Made by a program: the position numbers and the translations under genes | In this document: piece by piece, positions 45,608-55,600 of the stretch | How positions within the stretch are numbered: position 1 is the stretch's first letter | How the letters are laid out: each line of letters opens with the position of its first letter | Notes under the pieces: generated by a model | The model's database searches: none | Told to the model about the DNA's origin: nothing | Seen by the model: the letters and a program-made list of their open reading frames with translations, nothing else | Assembly: GCA_964481145.1 (NCBI GenBank) | Contig: CAYZTA010000001.1 | Location: 1-64,000 of the forward strand | DNA: 64,000 bases | DNA from: Sandaracinus sp964481145 | GTDB lineage: Bacteria; Myxococcota_A; Polyangia; Polyangiales; Sandaracinaceae | Direction: 5' to 3'

Positions 45608-46224
45608 GCGAACGAAATCTCACGCGGCATTTGGGTCTCGTCACCTCGAATGATCGAGCGCGGGTGATGGGGCATCGTGCCGCGACGGTGTGGCTGACGG
45701 GGCTTTCGGGATCCGGCAAGAGCACGCTTTGTACGTGGGTCGAGAAGAGGTTGCTCGAGCGCAACGTGCTTGCGTATGTGCTCGATGGCGACAACGTGCG
45801 GATGGGACTCAATCGCGACCTCGGCTTTTCGGCTCGAGAGCGAGAAGAGAACATCCGGCGCATCGGGGAGGTCGCGCGCCTCATGACGGATGCCGGACTC
45901 ATCGTGTTGACGGCATTCATCTCGCCGTTCCGAGAAGACCGTGCGCGGGTGCGACGCATGTTCGAACAGGGCTCGTTCTTCGAAGTGCATGTCGCGACAC
46001 CGCTCGAAGAATGTGAGAGGCGTGACCCCAAAGGGCTTTATGCACGAGCCCGCAAAGGGGAGATTCGAGAGTTCACGGGGATCGATTCGCCTTATGAACC
46101 ACCCGAATCCGCTGAGCTGGTGATCGGACGAGATGAGATAGGGGTGGAAGTCGGCGTGTGTCGCATCATGTCGATGCTTGAAGTACACCAAATCATTCCG
46201 AAAAGACCGACCGAGCCGCTTTGA
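45604..46224 (+). CDS. cysC: Adenylylsulfate kinase CysC
   Basis: 206 residues. The P-loop is GLSGSGKST, and VLDGDNVRMGLNRDLGFSAREREENIRRIGEVA is the APS-binding signature (positions about 59-91). TAFISPFREDRARVR follows, as do the CysC hallmarks CERRDPKGLYARAR and FTGIDSPYEPP. It makes PAPS from APS for sulfation or assimilation. No sulfate adenylyltransferase (cysD/N) lies nearby. The start overlaps the mltG stop. Confidence 0.94.
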   Translation: MSERNLTRHLGLVTSNDRARVMGHRAATVWLTGLSGSGKSTLCTWVEKRLLERNVLAYVLDGDNVRMGLNRDLGFSAREREENIRRIGEVARLMTDAGLIVLTAFISPFREDRARVRRMFEQGSFFEVHVATPLEECERRDPKGLYARARKGEIREFTGIDSPYEPPESAELVIGRDEIGVEVGVCRIMSMLEVHQIIPKRPTEPL

Positions 46225-46284
46225 GCTCACGCCCCGGTTATTGCGTTCGGAATTGCGAGGGTGTACGATTCCAAACGCGTCAAG

Positions 46285-46857
46285 ATGGCATCATTTCAGA
46301 CCAAAGGTTCGCATGTTGTCCAGGCCCGCAAATGGATCGATGAGCGCCTCGGGGAGGGCGCATTTCGGGAGCTCGTTGCGCGCAAGAACAGTGATCTCGG
46401 AACGACGTTGATCTTGCCAGGTGGGTGGTATGACGTTCAGCCGGTGGTCGATGCACTGACCGCCGTGGCAGAGCGCCTGAATCTGAGCGTGGAGGAGACG
46501 ACGCGAGAGATCGCACGCGTCAACGCGCTCGAAGATCTCACGAGTATCTATCGCGTGTTTCTACGCGTCGCAGCGCCGGTACGCGTCATGAGCTTCACCC
46601 CTCAGCTCTGGAGCAATTACGTTGCGTTCGGTGATGCGGTCGCAGTGACGAACGAACCTCAGCACTATCTCGGTCGTTGTACGGGAATTCCAGAGCACCT
46701 GCTCAATTGGACGTGCGGCGCATGGCGCGGTTTCGTGCCCACCGCGATCGAGCTTGCGGGGGGTAAGAATGTGAATGGTACTATCGTACGCAAGTGGGTC
46801 GAGCCTGGGTCGGCTCGTCTTTACGGCATCGAATGCCAAGTACGATACACACTCTGA
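46285..46857 (+). CDS. DUF2378 / TIGR02265-type myxobacterial protein
   Basis: 190 residues. The sequence pattern (KGSHVVQARKWIDERLGEGAFRELVAR, then ILPGGWYDVQPVVDAL, EDLTSIYRVFLRVAAPVRV, and a C-terminal ARLYGIEC) fits the myxobacteria-expanded DUF2378 family, which has no known function. ATG 46285 gives the family-like N-terminus; GTG 46261 is an alternative. Its last 25 bp overlap the start of the downstream synthase gene, so the two are probably co-expressed. Confidence 0.7.
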   Translation: MASFQTKGSHVVQARKWIDERLGEGAFRELVARKNSDLGTTLILPGGWYDVQPVVDALTAVAERLNLSVEETTREIARVNALEDLTSIYRVFLRVAAPVRVMSFTPQLWSNYVAFGDAVAVTNEPQHYLGRCTGIPEHLLNWTCGAWRGFVPTAIELAGGKNVNGTIVRKWVEPGSARLYGIECQVRYTL

Positions 46858-49800
46858 ACTCGGCGACTTTCGAGATCGCAGCAGTCGTTGGTGTCGGGGC
46901 TGTATTGCCCGGCGCTTCAGACGTGCCAACATTGTTCCGGGCTTGGCGAGCTGGTGATAGCGCGATTCGCGCACCCAAAGCCACCGCCCGATTTTCTCCA
47001 GCTGCATATCCTACGCTTCGGGTTGGAGGGTTCGTCACTGACGAATGGCGCTTCGATTGGAAGCGCTTTCGTATTCCTCCCGCAGATCTCGCCGCGGTGA
47101 ACCCTCTTTCCTTCGCGACGTTGGCAGCAGGGGTCGAGGCGCTCGCGAACGTGCGGATTCCACGCGAGACGACGGCGGTCATTCTCGGTTCGAGCGGGCT
47201 TGGATATCAGAGAGACAGCGCGCTTCGAATCCATCTCGCCGAGATGAACGATGCCATCGCTCGTGCGAAGGCATTCGTGTCGTGCGGGGAACGTGGAGAG
47301 CGTGCTCGCCAGGCTGCGATTCGCGCACTCGAAGCGCGGATCGAGGCGTGTTCGAACGACAACGTCGTCGGCACGCTCGCGAGCGTGGCCGCCGCGCGCA
47401 TCGCGATGCACCTCGATCTCTACGGTCCGCACTACGCCGTGGACGCCGATCATGCGTCGGGGCTTGCGGCCCTCGAGATCGCGGTGCGGGGGCTCGCGCA
47501 ACACGAGTGGGACTGCGTGCTCACGGGCGGAGTCAGCGAGCTGGTCACGCCGCTCGAGCACGCCGCTTATGCAGCGCGCGGATGGATCTCGAAGGAAGAT
47601 GCGCCGCGTCCCTTCGATCCGCAGGCAACCGGAACCGTTCTTGGTGAAGGCACCGCCGTGATCGCGCTCAAGCGCGTGCAAGATGCCGTTCAAGATGGTG
47701 ATCGGATCTTTGCGATCGTTCGTGCGTGTGCCACTGCGTCGAACGACCACCGTCAAAAGGCGTTGGAATCTGCAGCTTCACTCGCGCTCTCTCGAGGCGG
47801 AATCGAGAAGGGACGAGTTCGGTATGTGGAGAGTGGAGCGTGTGGTGTCGCTGAAGTGGATCTGGCCGAGCGCGGCGCTGCGAAGAACGTCTATGGAGAC
47901 GAAGTCCCGATGGGGAGCGCCGCCAAGATGTTGGGTCATCTGCGTGCGGCCTCATCGTCTGTAAGCATGCTCCGCGCGATTCTCGCGCTTCATGAAGGCA
48001 GTGTTCCCGGAATGGGGGTGGGCGGCGAGGCGCTCCCTCTCGGGAAGGACGATGTGATCGCCGTCAGCGCGAGCAGTTTCTCGGGGACTGCGGGGCATGC
48101 GCTGTTTTCGCGCCCTCAGGGCGATCACGGGGCGTTCGACGATTCGCATCGATGTCCGGGGCAGCCCATGGCCATCATGGGGCTTGACGGTATCTACGCT
48201 GGAGCCGAGAGCGCGGAGCGTCTGTGGGATGGCCTCATGGGGGCGCGCGACCAGGTGCGCGACGTTCCCAATGAGCGCTTCGCACTCGAGCGCTATTGGT
48301 CCGAAGACGTCGAGCGTCGCGAACGCTCGTATGCGCGCAAGGGCTCGTTCGTGGAGCTTCCAACTCCGGATGAAGAGGAGCGGTGTGGAACGGATTTGCG
48401 TGTTCTCGATCCCACACACGTTCTTTCTCTGCGCGCTGCGCGAGCCGCTCTCGCCGACGCCGGGTCGAAGTTCATTGCACCAGGTGCACGCGTTGCGACG
48501 TACGTCGCGTTCATGCCGTTCTTCGGTGTGAAATGGCGCGCAGATGCGCGCGTCGTGCTCGAAGAGCTGCTCCTCGACCTTTCGGTCGCGCTGCGTGAAG
48601 AGGGCGTGGATGCGGGGATGATTTCGGCAGTGCAGGACGAGGTCCGCGCGACCTTTGCAGAGACACGGCCTCCTGTCGTCGCCAGCTCGTGCGAAGGCTG
48701 GCTTGCCAGCATGATGGCGGGACGTATCGGGTCGACATTCGGCTTCGAGGGGCCCCGCGTCGCGATCGAGTCCGCGTGCGCGTCGACGTTCGCTGCGATT
48801 CATGCCGCTTCGATGGCACTTCGCGCAGGCACTTGTGACGTCGCTATCGTAGGTGGGGCGTTCGCCGATCTCGCGCCGGAATTCTACGTTGGGACGTCGC
48901 GTTTCCGTGGGCTCTCGCCGGGAGGTATCGCGCCGTTCGACGCCAGCGCAAAGGGGTTCGTGCCAGGAGAGGGAGCAGGGTTTGTCGTGCTCTGCCGCGG
49001 CGCGGACGCCGAACATGCTGTGCGCGATGGACGGGGTCGAATCCGCGCGTGGATCGCCGGCATCGGAGGTTCGAGCGATGGGCGGGGCCGATCGGTGCTC
49101 ACGCCGAGCCACGATGGCGAAGCGCTTGCCATGCAGCGTGCGCTCACGGCTGCTGGCATCAGTCCCGATGATGTCTCGTATATCGAGTGTCATGGGACTG
49201 GGACTTCGCTCGGTGATGCGGTCGAAGCGATGGCGCTCGGCATGGCATACGGCGGCGCTGAACGAAAGGAGCCGCTCGCCATCGGGTCGGTGAAGTCGAA
49301 CCTCGGACATCTCTGTGCAGCCGCGGGGGCGCCCGCGCTCACCAAGCTCGTCTTTGCGCTCGAGCGAGAAGCGATCCCTCCTTCGCTTCATTTCTCACGA
49401 CCGAGCTCGAAGATCGATTTCGCTACGTGCGGGCTCGAGGTCGTGACCGAGCCGCGCGCTTGGTCGCGTGATGCGATGCGTGTGCGCTCCGCCGGAGCGA
49501 GTGCGTTCGGGATCGGCGGTTCGAACTTTCATGTGTTGGTCCGAGAATATCGCGCGCGCGTGCGGCCTGCAGGTGAGCTCTTCACGTGGTCGGGTGCGAA
49601 CGGAGCGGCTTGTCTCGAAGCGGCCATGCGAACGGCGCATCGCATCGCTGCGGGGCATTCGCTTGCCCTCGCTGCGGAGGAGACGCGCGCGATGGCACGC
49701 TCGGAGGCAAAGCTTCCGTCACGGCTCTCGATCGTCGCGAGCGATGGGCCGACGCTGACGGAAAAAATCGCACGCGCCGAGATGCATGGGACGGATCGCA

Positions 49801-52622
49801 CGCGCGCGGCGGCGCTCGCCGCTCATGGCATTCACATGGGTACGGCGCAGGGGGGCCGACCTATCGTTTTCGCATTCCCCGGCCAAGGGCCGGAGTATCC
49901 CGGCATGTTGCGCGAGCTCTCCGAGATGCCGGCGATTGCGCGGGTGTTGTCGCGTGCCGAGGCCGCATGGCGGAAGCTCACGGGACGTTCTCTCCGCGCT
50001 TCGATCGGCGGCGACGTAGCGTCCGAGGTGTTCGGGGACGAGACGCCGATGGAGGATCGTCACGCGGCGGTGCTCATCGTCGGAGTGGCGCTCGCCGAAC
50101 TCCTCGCGGAGCATGCGATTGTGCCCGACGTGATCGTGGGTCAGAGCGCCGGGGAGCTTGCGGCGCTTAGCGTCGCGGGCGTGCTCACGATTGAAGATGC
50201 GCTCACCGCAATGCACGCTCGGAGCCGTGCGGTGCTGGACCTCCCACTCGCCGATCCTGGTGCCATGCTCGTCGTGTCCGTGGGCGCAGAGCGGCTCTCT
50301 TCGATCATCGCTGAGTTGAATGAGGATGCGCTGTGGTTGGCGGCAGACAACTGTCCGGACGCATCGATCGCGACAGGAGCGACGACGGCCATCGCTGCGC
50401 TCGCACGCCGCTGCGCGGAGCTCGGGATCGAATCCTCGCCGCTCTCAGGCTATCGAGCGTATCACTCGCCGATCGTAGGAGACGCGCGCATCGCGTACAG
50501 ACAAGCCCTCGAAGGGCTCACGTGGCGTGCGCCACGCGTGCCCGTGCTCTCCACGGTGGACCTCTCGGTGCATGACGCTAATCATGCGCGCACGATCGAT
50601 GTGCTCGTGGCGCAGCTCGTCACACCGGTTCGACTGCGCGAAGCGATTCTCGCGTTGGCCGACCGTGGTGCGCCGGTTTTCTTTGAATGTGGGCCGAAGT
50701 GGCCGGTGACGACGTACATTGGTCAGACACTTCGTCACCGTGAGCATGCGGTCCACGCTTCGATTCATCCGAAGGTCGGTGAGCTGGAGCAGTTGCGGCG
50801 AATGCTGGGCTTCGCATTCGTACAAGGAGTAGGATGGGGAGTCGGGGACACTCCAACCAGCATGCACATGGACGCCGCACAACATACGACCCAGGCCCAC
50901 GACGTGCAGCACGAGATGCACCGGAAGGTTCAGGACGCGGTGCTCGCAGCGCTCGTCGAGCGAACGGGATATCCAGTCGACATGCTCGAGCTCGACCTCG
51001 ATCTCGAGGGAGATCTCGGCATCGACACCGTCAAGCAAGCAGAAGCGTTCTCGCGTGTGCGAGCGGGTTTCGGGCTTTCGCCCGTGCGCAGCTTTGCAAT
51101 GCGCGACTTCAATACCGTGAGGAAGGTGATCGATCACATCGTGGGCCGGCTGGCCGCGGGAGAGGGAAATCCGGCGGGCGAGCCGATGGCGGCATCACCA
51201 AGCAGTGAAGTGCGCGTCATCCGTCCCGATGTTGCATCCGTGGTCGAGGATGGCGGATTGCGTTCGGACATTGAAGCACGGGTGATCTCCTCGCTCGCCG
51301 AGCGCACCGGCTATCCGCCCGAGATGCTCGAGCTCGATGTCGATCTCGAAGGCGAACTTGGAATCGATACCGTCAAGCAAGTCGAGGCGTTCTCTCGCGT
51401 GAGGAGCGAGCTCGGGCTTTCAGCCGCGCGCCGTGTCGCCGTGAGAGAGCTTTCGACGATCCGCAAGGTGGTCGATTACTTGTTCTCGCGCGTCAAAACC
51501 GAAGCCGTGGCGTCGCCGTCCCAAAGCCATGGCGCGAGTGTCGAGAGCTTCCGAGAACCGGCTCGTCCGGTGGTTCCGAGCCCACCTGAGCCAAGCAAGG
51601 AATCGCGTGCGGCCGTCGTGAAGCCGAGAGCGCCAGTGCAGCCTCCTTCGGTGCAGCCTCCTCCAGTGCGGCATGCGGCGCATCCGCTGCTCGATCAGAT
51701 CATCGAGCAGACCGCGGATCGCGTGGTCGCGACACGAATATTTGGCTTTGCGCGTGATCCGTGGCTTCGGGCTTCGGTGGTCGGTCACCGTCATGTGGTG
51801 CCGGCAGGGGTCGCGTGGGAGCTCTGCGCGGAAGCCGCGTCGATCTTTGGTCAAGGCATGGGAGTGCGTGGCGCAATCGATCTGCTCGCACGTGGGCCGT
51901 TGTACGTGGCGGATGGGGAGACTTGCGAGGTTCGAATCGAGGCGGTTCGCGTTCATGCCAGCTCGCCTGGTGTGCGGCGGGTGCACGCACGTCTCTTCGC
52001 GAATGATGGGGATGGGTTCGTGGTGCTCCATGAGGGTGTGTTCGAACTCGGTGCGCCCACGGGGACAGCGGCGCCCGCAGGTGCGCTCCGTGCGATCGAT
52101 CGGGGTGGGCAGCCTTCCACGGCACCCCGTGATCCCGTGCATTTGGGTGAGACATTGGCTGGTTGTGTGTGGGCTCGGAGCTCGTCCTTCCGCGAGATGA
52201 TCGGTGGCATCGAAGTCGACTCCTCTGTGCTCACCACGGACGCCTCGGCGAATGAGGCAGGTTCGCAATTCGTGATTGCACCCGGTGTGCTCGAGAACGC
52301 GTTCGCGCTCGCGGGCTTCGCTTGGTTTGCGCTGACGGGCATGGCGGGGACACCAGAGGCACTCGAGCGACTCGAGCTGGGACGAGCGCCGCTTCCGTCG
52401 GAAGAGCTGCCATGTTGGGTGAGGTTGCGCGAGTCGAATGCGAGCACGGTGGTCGCCGATGTGACAGTGCTCGGCGCCGATCGCTCGCTCGTGGCGAACC
52501 TTCACGGGGTGCGCCTTCGTCGTCCGGAGCTCCCTGGAGATGGAACCGAGCGCGAGGAGAGCGTCACTTGGCGACGCTTTTTCCGTGCGGTGCAACGACC
52601 TTCCGAAAAGCCGCCTAGATAG
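46833..52622 (+). CDS. PUFA-synthase-like megasynthase subunit 1: KS(decoy)-KS-AT-ACP-ACP-DH(degenerate)
   Basis: 1929 residues from ATG 46833. The first KS-like domain (about 10-430) lacks catalysis: the Cys position reads DADHASGL and HGTGT reads SGACGVAE. A second, intact KS (about 444-905) has C649 in ESACAST, H787 in CHGTGT and H826 in SNLGH. An acyltransferase (about 1010-1330) has S1105 in GQSAGE and begins FAFPGQGPEY. Two PfaA-type ACPs (about 1365-1440, 1475-1555) read LGIDTVKQ, with Thr (T1399, T1513) at the usual pantetheine Ser. A Pro-rich linker leads to a hotdog dehydratase-like region (about 1610-1900) whose His and Asp positions read Ser and Glu. The next synthase gene starts 14 nt later. 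Confidence 0.9.
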   Translation: MPSTIHTLNSATFEIAAVVGVGAVLPGASDVPTLFRAWRAGDSAIRAPKATARFSPAAYPTLRVGGFVTDEWRFDWKRFRIPPADLAAVNPLSFATLAAGVEALANVRIPRETTAVILGSSGLGYQRDSALRIHLAEMNDAIARAKAFVSCGERGERARQAAIRALEARIEACSNDNVVGTLASVAAARIAMHLDLYGPHYAVDADHASGLAALEIAVRGLAQHEWDCVLTGGVSELVTPLEHAAYAARGWISKEDAPRPFDPQATGTVLGEGTAVIALKRVQDAVQDGDRIFAIVRACATASNDHRQKALESAASLALSRGGIEKGRVRYVESGACGVAEVDLAERGAAKNVYGDEVPMGSAAKMLGHLRAASSSVSMLRAILALHEGSVPGMGVGGEALPLGKDDVIAVSASSFSGTAGHALFSRPQGDHGAFDDSHRCPGQPMAIMGLDGIYAGAESAERLWDGLMGARDQVRDVPNERFALERYWSEDVERRERSYARKGSFVELPTPDEEERCGTDLRVLDPTHVLSLRAARAALADAGSKFIAPGARVATYVAFMPFFGVKWRADARVVLEELLLDLSVALREEGVDAGMISAVQDEVRATFAETRPPVVASSCEGWLASMMAGRIGSTFGFEGPRVAIESACASTFAAIHAASMALRAGTCDVAIVGGAFADLAPEFYVGTSRFRGLSPGGIAPFDASAKGFVPGEGAGFVVLCRGADAEHAVRDGRGRIRAWIAGIGGSSDGRGRSVLTPSHDGEALAMQRALTAAGISPDDVSYIECHGTGTSLGDAVEAMALGMAYGGAERKEPLAIGSVKSNLGHLCAAAGAPALTKLVFALEREAIPPSLHFSRPSSKIDFATCGLEVVTEPRAWSRDAMRVRSAGASAFGIGGSNFHVLVREYRARVRPAGELFTWSGANGAACLEAAMRTAHRIAAGHSLALAAEETRAMARSEAKLPSRLSIVASDGPTLTEKIARAEMHGTDRTRAAALAAHGIHMGTAQGGRPIVFAFPGQGPEYPGMLRELSEMPAIARVLSRAEAAWRKLTGRSLRASIGGDVASEVFGDETPMEDRHAAVLIVGVALAELLAEHAIVPDVIVGQSAGELAALSVAGVLTIEDALTAMHARSRAVLDLPLADPGAMLVVSVGAERLSSIIAELNEDALWLAADNCPDASIATGATTAIAALARRCAELGIESSPLSGYRAYHSPIVGDARIAYRQALEGLTWRAPRVPVLSTVDLSVHDANHARTIDVLVAQLVTPVRLREAILALADRGAPVFFECGPKWPVTTYIGQTLRHREHAVHASIHPKVGELEQLRRMLGFAFVQGVGWGVGDTPTSMHMDAAQHTTQAHDVQHEMHRKVQDAVLAALVERTGYPVDMLELDLDLEGDLGIDTVKQAEAFSRVRAGFGLSPVRSFAMRDFNTVRKVIDHIVGRLAAGEGNPAGEPMAASPSSEVRVIRPDVASVVEDGGLRSDIEARVISSLAERTGYPPEMLELDVDLEGELGIDTVKQVEAFSRVRSELGLSAARRVAVRELSTIRKVVDYLFSRVKTEAVASPSQSHGASVESFREPARPVVPSPPEPSKESRAAVVKPRAPVQPPSVQPPPVRHAAHPLLDQIIEQTADRVVATRIFGFARDPWLRASVVGHRHVVPAGVAWELCAEAASIFGQGMGVRGAIDLLARGPLYVADGETCEVRIEAVRVHASSPGVRRVHARLFANDGDGFVVLHEGVFELGAPTGTAAPAGALRAIDRGGQPSTAPRDPVHLGETLAGCVWARSSSFREMIGGIEVDSSVLTTDASANEAGSQFVIAPGVLENAFALAGFAWFALTGMAGTPEALERLELGRAPLPSEELPCWVRLRESNASTVVADVTVLGADRSLVANLHGVRLRRPELPGDGTEREESVTWRRFFRAVQRPSEKPPR

Positions 52623-52636
52623 CGCGACCATCGCCT

Positions 52637-55600
52637 ATGACACACGACGCGATCGCCATCATCGGCATTGGGTGCCGCCTTCCGGGGGCACGCTCGCCGG
52701 CTGAACTCTCAGCACTGCTTGCCGCGAAGAAGCCGACGTTTCCTCGGCTTCGCCCCGACCGCTGGGATCCGGAGGCGTTCGGAGAACCTGCGCACGCGGG
52801 GATTCTTGGCGAATACGACATCGATTTTCGTACGTTCCGTATTCCGCCGGCCGTGGTTCAACGCCTGCATCGGATGGAGCGGGCTTTGATGGCATCGATT
52901 CAAGCGGGACTGCTCGATGCAGGTCTCGCTCCGCACGCCATCGAGAACGCGCACCGCACCCAAACTCACGTCGCAGCCTCGACGCTCGGTTTCGATCCGG
53001 TGAGCGATCACATGGCGCGCGTCCGTTTGCCAGAGACGCGGCGCGCGCTCGAGGCGGCGATTGCGGAGCTCGGAGGGGGGCGCGAACGCGAACACGCGGT
53101 CATCATGGCTGCACTCAATGAAGCGGCCCCTTCGATCTCTGTCGACTCACTGATGACGACTGGAGCCGTGGCCGCCGGCAGGGTGGCGAACGCTTTTGAT
53201 TTCGGCGGAGGCCACTTTGCGCACGATGTGGGCCCTGCGTCGTCTCTTGCAGCGCTCGCAGCCGCCGTGCATGGCCTCGCTTCAGGGGAATCGGATCTTG
53301 CGATCGCGACGGGTATTTCACCGCTCGTGACGGCGACCCAGGTGCTCGCACATGTTCGACGCGGGCTCGCGTCGGAGCGTGGTGAATCGATCGCGAGCAT
53401 TGGTGAAGAACCCCACGGTACCCTCCTCGGTGAAGGCGCGGTGACGTTGGTCCTCGCACGCCTCAGCGACGCACGCGCTGCCGGGCAACGGGTGTACGCT
53501 GTGGTGCGCGGGACCGGGGCGTCGTCCGCGGGACGTCGCAGCGCGGCGCAAGCCATTCATGAGGGCACTGTGCAAGCGGTGAAGTCTGCGCTTTCAGTGT
53601 CGCGAATCGATGCGGAGAGGATCGATCTCGTGGAGTGTCAGTGTGCGGGCTTGCCCGGCATCGATCCCATCGAACTCGACGCCATCTCGCGGGCGTATGC
53701 TGACGTGGGCCGCGTCGCGAAGCTTCCGGTGGTGTCGGTCGCGCCGCACCTCGGATGGTTGGGGGCCGCGAGCGGGATGGCAAGCGTCGCCTCCGCGGCG
53801 CTCGCGATTGCATCAGGACAGCGGCCTTTCGCGGGCGTGAATGTTGCGTTGGAAGGAGTCGCGGGAGGAGTTGGGCTCGAGGCTCGAGGCGCCAGCCACG
53901 TGCGGGTTGCTGCTGTGAGCTCGCCGGGGTTCGGACAAGTCATTCATCACGCCGTGCTCGCACACGCCGATGTGCCGATGACCTCCCGTGGTGCGACGCA
54001 GCGGGTGAGCACGGATCGCAAGGATTGCGTTTCGATCCTTGGGTTCGGCGCGAATGTTCCGGGAGCTCCCAACGCGTCCGCGCTCTACGAGCTTCTCGCT
54101 GAACGCCGCAGCATGGTGACGGCGATCCCCGAACATCGATTTCGTTTCGAAGATCATGATCCAGAGGTGGAACGCGGCGCGGTTCCTCGCACGGCGCTCG
54201 GCGGAACGGTGCCGACACCTGTGCCCGACGCGAAGCGGATGCGCATCCCTCCCGTGGCCACACGATGGATCGATGGTGCTGTGGTCCTGGCGTTCGATGC
54301 CTGCGAACAAGCGCTCGATGCCTATGGATGGCAGCCAGGCTCGCTTGACCCTGAGCGTGTTGGCATCTGGGTGGGTCATCTCGCGATTCGGACGGGAGAG
54401 ATCGAATCCGAGAGAACTGCGTTGTCCTCGCGCAACGTGGCGACCGCTCGCGCAGCGCTCGCGCGTGCCGGGTTGAAAGACGACGCGCTGATCGAGCTCT
54501 TCCGTGAGAAGTTAGTGAAAGACACGCTTCCGATCACCGAAGACACCCTCGAGACGACCTCGAGTTTGGCGTGCGCTGCGAAGGTGGCAGCGCGTTATGA
54601 CATCCGCGGTCCGATCGCTGCCGTCGACGCGGGGTGTGGGTCATCTCTCGTGGCGGTGCACCTCGCATGCAGCGCGTTGCTGCGTCATGAAATCGATCTT
54701 GCCGTGGTGTGTGGTGTCGCGTGGAATGTGTTCCCTGATTACTACGCGGCGCTCGCGACTCTCGGCGCGCTCTCGTTCCGCGGCTCGCGCCCCTTCGAGG
54801 CCGATGCCGATGGCATGGTGCCCGCCGAGGGCGCTGCCTCTGTGATCTTGAAGCGGCGCTCCGACGCGGTTCGAGATCGCGATCGCGTGCGCGCGACGAT
54901 CCTCGGAACGGCCATCGCAGGGGATGGACGTGGGACCACCATTTTCGCGCCCAACGTCGCGGGGCAGGATCGAGCGTTGCGGCGTGCGTACGCTGCGGCT
55001 GGGATCGATCCGACGACGGTGGGCGTGTTCGAGGCGCACGGTACGGGCACTCCGACCGGCGACCCTGTCGAGCTCACGGCGATCGATGCGCTGCTCGCGA
55101 GCCATGCGGCGAGCGAGCCACGCCGGGCGCCTCCGTGGGTGGGGTCCGCGAAGTCGAACGTGGGTCATCTCTCGTCTGCCGCGGGGATGGTCGGCTTGAT
55201 CAAGACGACGTTTGCGCTCGAGCGTCGAGTGGTGCTCCCGACGGTTCACAGCGGATCGCTCGAAGGCGCGCATGAGGCGCTGGTCGCAGGACGTCTCGCG
55301 CTTCCCCAGAAGGTCGAAGCGTGGCGAGCTCCCGAGAAGGGGCATCCACGTCGCGCTGGAGTGAGCGCGTTCGGTCTCGGAGGCATCGATGCGCACGTCG
55401 TGCTGGAAGAGGCACTCGCAAGCGTCGACCGGCGCAGTTCGAGCTCAGTACGACCCGCCGCCCCTGCCGCTGAGTCGACACGAACCGCCGCGCGTTTCGT
55501 GCCGGCGTTGGCGCCAGTGTCGCTTCCCAAGAACAATGGCTCCGAGCGCACCGCGCTGCGGGAGGGCGACACGGTGCTGCTCGTCACCGATGGGGATGGA

